DNA of 64,000 bases from Virgibacillus_P tibetensis. GTDB lineage: Bacteria > Bacillota > Bacilli > Bacillales > Amphibacillaceae. Positions 61,623-64,000 of the stretch are shown here, piece by piece. The stretch is from assembly GCF_036026595.1 (NCBI RefSeq), contig NZ_JARZFX010000001.1:124001-188000 (forward strand). Reading direction: 5' to 3'. Both the position numbers and the translations under genes were made by a program. Position 1 is the first letter of the stretch. Each line of letters opens with the position of its first letter. The notes beneath the pieces were generated by a model. The model searched no databases and was not told the origin of the DNA. It was given only the letters and a program-made list of their open reading frames with translations.

Positions 61623-62687
61623 TTGAGAATACACATCGTCCAAAAAGGAGATACATTGTGGGAAATATCTAAGAAGTATGGAGTTGATTTCGAACAGGTG
61701 AAACAACTTAATTCGCATTTATCCAGCCCGGACATGATTATGCCAGGTATGAAGATTAAAATACCCGGATCATCAAAACCTGTAAAGGAAGAGAACATAC
61801 CGGCAGTAGATGTAAAGAAGGAGACAGTTAAAAAACCGTATAAAGATATTTCTCCCAAGCCTCTACCGGTAATTAAAGAAGATGATAAACACAAACACAT
61901 GGTGGTTAAGCCTGAAATGCCAATTCAACAACCACCGCAGATGCCACAGATGCCAATGCAACCGATCATGCAAATGCCAGTTATGGAGCAGGAATTAAAA
62001 AATTATACAACGATCAATTTTCCGGAAATGCCACACTATAAAGAACCAGAAAAGAAAGAGCCTATCAAAAAGGAAAAACCAATGCCCAAACCAATACCTG
62101 AGCCCGCACCGAAAATAATGCCCAAGGCAATGCCTGAGCCTGTACCGAAAATGATGCCCATATCAATGCCACAGCCAATGCCCAAACCAAAGGATCAACC
62201 GTTGCCACCGCAGCCGATGCCGATGCAAATGATGGTGCCAATGTGTTGTCATATCATTCATCCATGCTATCCACCAGTAGATTTCCCCGTAATGGCTCAC
62301 ATGGGAGAAGGGTTTTTCCCACATGGTCCAATGCCACATCCTCAATTGGGAGGTGTAATGCACAATACTGGACCCGGTCCTGGTATGGAAATGCCGATAA
62401 GTCCGATGCAACCAGCTGATAAGGATTGTGGCTGCAAAGGGCATGATAATTTACCGCATTATAACCCTGTGCCCCTTAGTACATTTAGAGGTGGACAACA
62501 GGATTATCAACCATATCAACAACAGCCTGTCCATGGTCAGGAAAATAATATGCCGCCTACCAGTTTATATCCACCGCAATTCGGTGATGATATGATGAGT
62601 AGTTATCCTTATCCAACTCCACCTGCTTACCCTGATTATTCCAGATTTGCAAATAGAGAAGAAGAGGACGAAACCGAAAATGAGTAG
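61623..62687 (+). CDS. safA: Spore coat assembly protein SafA
   Basis: A 354-residue coat morphogenetic protein. N-terminal LysM domain (MRIHIVQKGDTLWEISKKYG to MPGMKIKIPG) binds cortex peptidoglycan; the rest is Pro/Met/Gln-rich low complexity with a tandem repeat near 155-180, a CxC-type pair (DCGCKG) and many prolines and tyrosines. SafA partners SpoVID. TTG start at 61623 (AAAGGAG at 61605-61611) matches the B. subtilis N-terminus; the in-frame ATG at 61602 precedes the ribosome site. Confidence 0.92.
   Translation: MRIHIVQKGDTLWEISKKYGVDFEQVKQLNSHLSSPDMIMPGMKIKIPGSSKPVKEENIPAVDVKKETVKKPYKDISPKPLPVIKEDDKHKHMVVKPEMPIQQPPQMPQMPMQPIMQMPVMEQELKNYTTINFPEMPHYKEPEKKEPIKKEKPMPKPIPEPAPKIMPKAMPEPVPKMMPISMPQPMPKPKDQPLPPQPMPMQMMVPMCCHIIHPCYPPVDFPVMAHMGEGFFPHGPMPHPQLGGVMHNTGPGPGMEMPISPMQPADKDCGCKGHDNLPHYNPVPLSTFRGGQQDYQPYQQQPVHGQENNMPPTSLYPPQFGDDMMSSYPYPTPPAYPDYSRFANREEEDETENE
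62085..62156 (+). repeat. 36-bp tandem repeat in safA
   Basis: Two copies of a 36-base unit encoding PKPIPEPAPKIM and PKAMPEPVPKMM, then a degenerate third (PISMPQPMPKPK). Confidence 0.8.
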
Positions 62688-63636
62688 TACTGATCAAAGA
62701 GACGAATTTAAAAATCGTCTCTCTTCTTTTTTGTTCCAAGAAGGAGAGCTGGAGGTAAAAAAAATTTCAGTAATTAAGCCATATGTATGTTACTTGAAAA
62801 CTGTCGAAAACGAAGCACTAATTTTGAAGGGCCATCGTATAAAAGAGAATGTTGAACAACAATGGGAATTTTTAAATGCGTTAGCTGACTCCAATTGTGT
62901 GGGGTTTACCCGATATCCAAATGGGCGGAAATTTATTACCCGTAAAAATTACCATTGGACGTTAGCTCCATATATAAAAGGAGAGAAATTAAACTATAAT
63001 TTCCCTCAAGATCGAACGAAAGCAGTAAGAGCACTAAAGTCCTTTCACAAATATGCTAGAAATATAGTTGTCAGTCGGCCTTTAAGTAAAGATATTTTCT
63101 ACATTCGCTGGAATAAACGATTGCTTTCGTTTAAAAAAACCGAGTATTTATTTAATGAAAATGGTTTTGAAAATTTATATAAGGATATAGTACAAACAAC
63201 GGTAGTTCAGTTGAAGTTAGCTATGCAGTTTCCATGGAAGAGGTATGAGTATGAGGCACGCCGTAAAGGAATTTGGGTTCATGGTGATGTTGCCTCACAT
63301 AATTTCATCAAAAATAAAAGTACGTATCTAATTGATTTTGACTTAGTGCACTCTACACCGCAAATACATGATTATATTCAATTAGGACAACGTTACTTGC
63401 CATATTTGGAATGGAGCCTAGATGACCTGCTGTCCTATGATATGGTACAGGATAGTGAGAAGCAGATTTGGCTGCAAACTATTATGATTCCTTCGGATGT
63501 ATTACGAGAATGGTTACATTATTTAGCTGATAATCGTACAATTACAGTATTTGAATACTTAAGTCAATTGGAAGAATCATGGGAGAAGCGTCGTATATTT
63601 TTAAAAAATACTAAATTAATGCTAAAATTGAGTTGA
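62680..63636 (+). CDS. CotS-like / aminoglycoside-phosphotransferase-fold protein
   Basis: A 318-residue kinase-like protein. Catalytic loop HGDVASHN (H201 to N208) and metal aspartate D219 in LIDFDLVH are intact, so it may be an active small-molecule or protein kinase. The ATG at 62680 overlaps the safA end by 8 bases, so it is translationally coupled to a coat gene, which suggests a spore-coat role like CotS, CotI or YutH. The exact member cannot be named. Confidence 0.8.
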   Translation: MSSTDQRDEFKNRLSSFLFQEGELEVKKISVIKPYVCYLKTVENEALILKGHRIKENVEQQWEFLNALADSNCVGFTRYPNGRKFITRKNYHWTLAPYIKGEKLNYNFPQDRTKAVRALKSFHKYARNIVVSRPLSKDIFYIRWNKRLLSFKKTEYLFNENGFENLYKDIVQTTVVQLKLAMQFPWKRYEYEARRKGIWVHGDVASHNFIKNKSTYLIDFDLVHSTPQIHDYIQLGQRYLPYLEWSLDDLLSYDMVQDSEKQIWLQTIMIPSDVLREWLHYLADNRTITVFEYLSQLEESWEKRRIFLKNTKLMLKLS

Positions 63637-63672
63637 GAAGTGTTAATTACTTCTGGCAAAGGAGCGATAAAT

Positions 63673-64000
63673 ATGGAACAACAAGTTGATAAAATAGTAA
63701 AATGGCTACAAGACCGTGTCAAAGAAGCAGGGGTAAATGGCTTGCTGGTTGGTGTTAGCGGTGGATTGGATTCAGCAGTAGTTGCCCACTTGATTAAACG
63801 GGCATTTCCTGAAGGTTCACTAGGAGTGATGCTGCCAATCCACACAAAAGAGTCTGATATGGTACATGCAAGAAAGGTGATTGAAAGCTGTGAGATAAGC
63901 TCGATGACTGTGGACCTTACCGATACTCACCAAGCTATGTATGAACAAATTACAAAAGAACTTCATGATAAAAATGAATTTAATGTAGATAATGATCAGC
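63673..64000 (+). CDS. nadE: NAD synthetase, 3' end cut off by the window
   Basis: The first 109 codons of an ammonia- or glutamine-dependent NAD synthase: MEQQVDKIVKWLQDRVKEAG, then the PP-loop VGVSGGLDSAVVAHLI that binds ATP, and LPIHTKESD. It converts nicotinate adenine dinucleotide to NAD. Start at ATG 63673 behind GGAGCG. The frame is open to the window edge. Confidence 0.92.
   Translation, partial: MEQQVDKIVKWLQDRVKEAGVNGLLVGVSGGLDSAVVAHLIKRAFPEGSLGVMLPIHTKESDMVHARKVIESCEISSMTVDLTDTHQAMYEQITKELHDKNEFNVDNDQ

Overview
The window is chromosomal DNA from a low-GC, Gram-positive, endospore-forming member of the Bacillaceae. Three things point there: the gene order follows the Bacillus subtilis mutS2-to-safA region almost gene for gene; there are many sporulation and germination genes (gerE, gerM, spoVID, ysxE, spoIIB, spoIVFA/FB, spo0B, safA); and the regulatory signals are typical of Firmicutes (strong Shine-Dalgarno sites, sigma-A promoters, a valS T-box, an L21 leader, a near-perfect FadR operator). 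Several genes found at these positions in B. subtilis are missing (lysC, lonB, comC, maf, pheB), which would suit an Oceanobacillus/Virgibacillus-like relative; that placement is inference.

Layout. 0-10.2 kb: the 3' part of mutS2, a DUF350 membrane gene, then a fatty-acid degradation block (lcfA, fadR, fadB, etfB, etfA), trxA and uvrC. 10.2-14.7 kb: yslB on the minus strand, the succinate dehydrogenase operon sdhCAB and a thioesterase. 14.7-20.4 kb: gerE, a 0.9-kb gene-free stretch with a strongly structured repeat-like segment, then ysmB, racE, gerM, rph, an XTP pyrophosphatase and a phosphodiesterase. 20.5-23.4 kb: a consensus promoter, a structured leader, tRNA-Gly(UCC) and tRNA-Arg(UCU), followed by a decayed integrative element. 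A 48-bp copy of the tRNA-Arg 3' half lies at the far end and marks the element's limits. 23.5-30.7 kb: ysoA, tig, clpX, lon and engB (folding, proteolysis, ribosome assembly). 31-33.4 kb: a polar amino-acid ABC transporter. 33.5-40.7 kb: ysxD and the haem operon hemAXCDBL. 40.7-46.4 kb: spoVID, ysxE, a small membrane gene, and valS with its T-box. 46.4-48.2 kb: two tandem ATP-grasp ligase genes on the minus strand, an accessory insertion between valS and folC. 48.2-57.5 kb: folC, spoIIB, radC, mreBCD, minCD and spoIVFA/FB (cell shape, division-site selection, sigma-K activation). 57.5-61.4 kb: the rplU-ysxB-rpmA ribosomal set, spo0B, obg and pheA. 61.6-64 kb: safA, a coat-type kinase-like gene and the start of nadE.

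The most unusual parts are the eroded tRNA-Arg integrative element, the tandem ATP-grasp pair, the structured non-coding segment at 15.39-15.77 kb, a YsxE protein whose kinase-like fold has lost both expected metal ligands, and the structured leader ahead of the tRNA genes. No CRISPR array, rRNA operon or intact insertion sequence is visible. Start codons were chosen from Shine-Dalgarno spacing and remembered family N-termini; no database search was possible.
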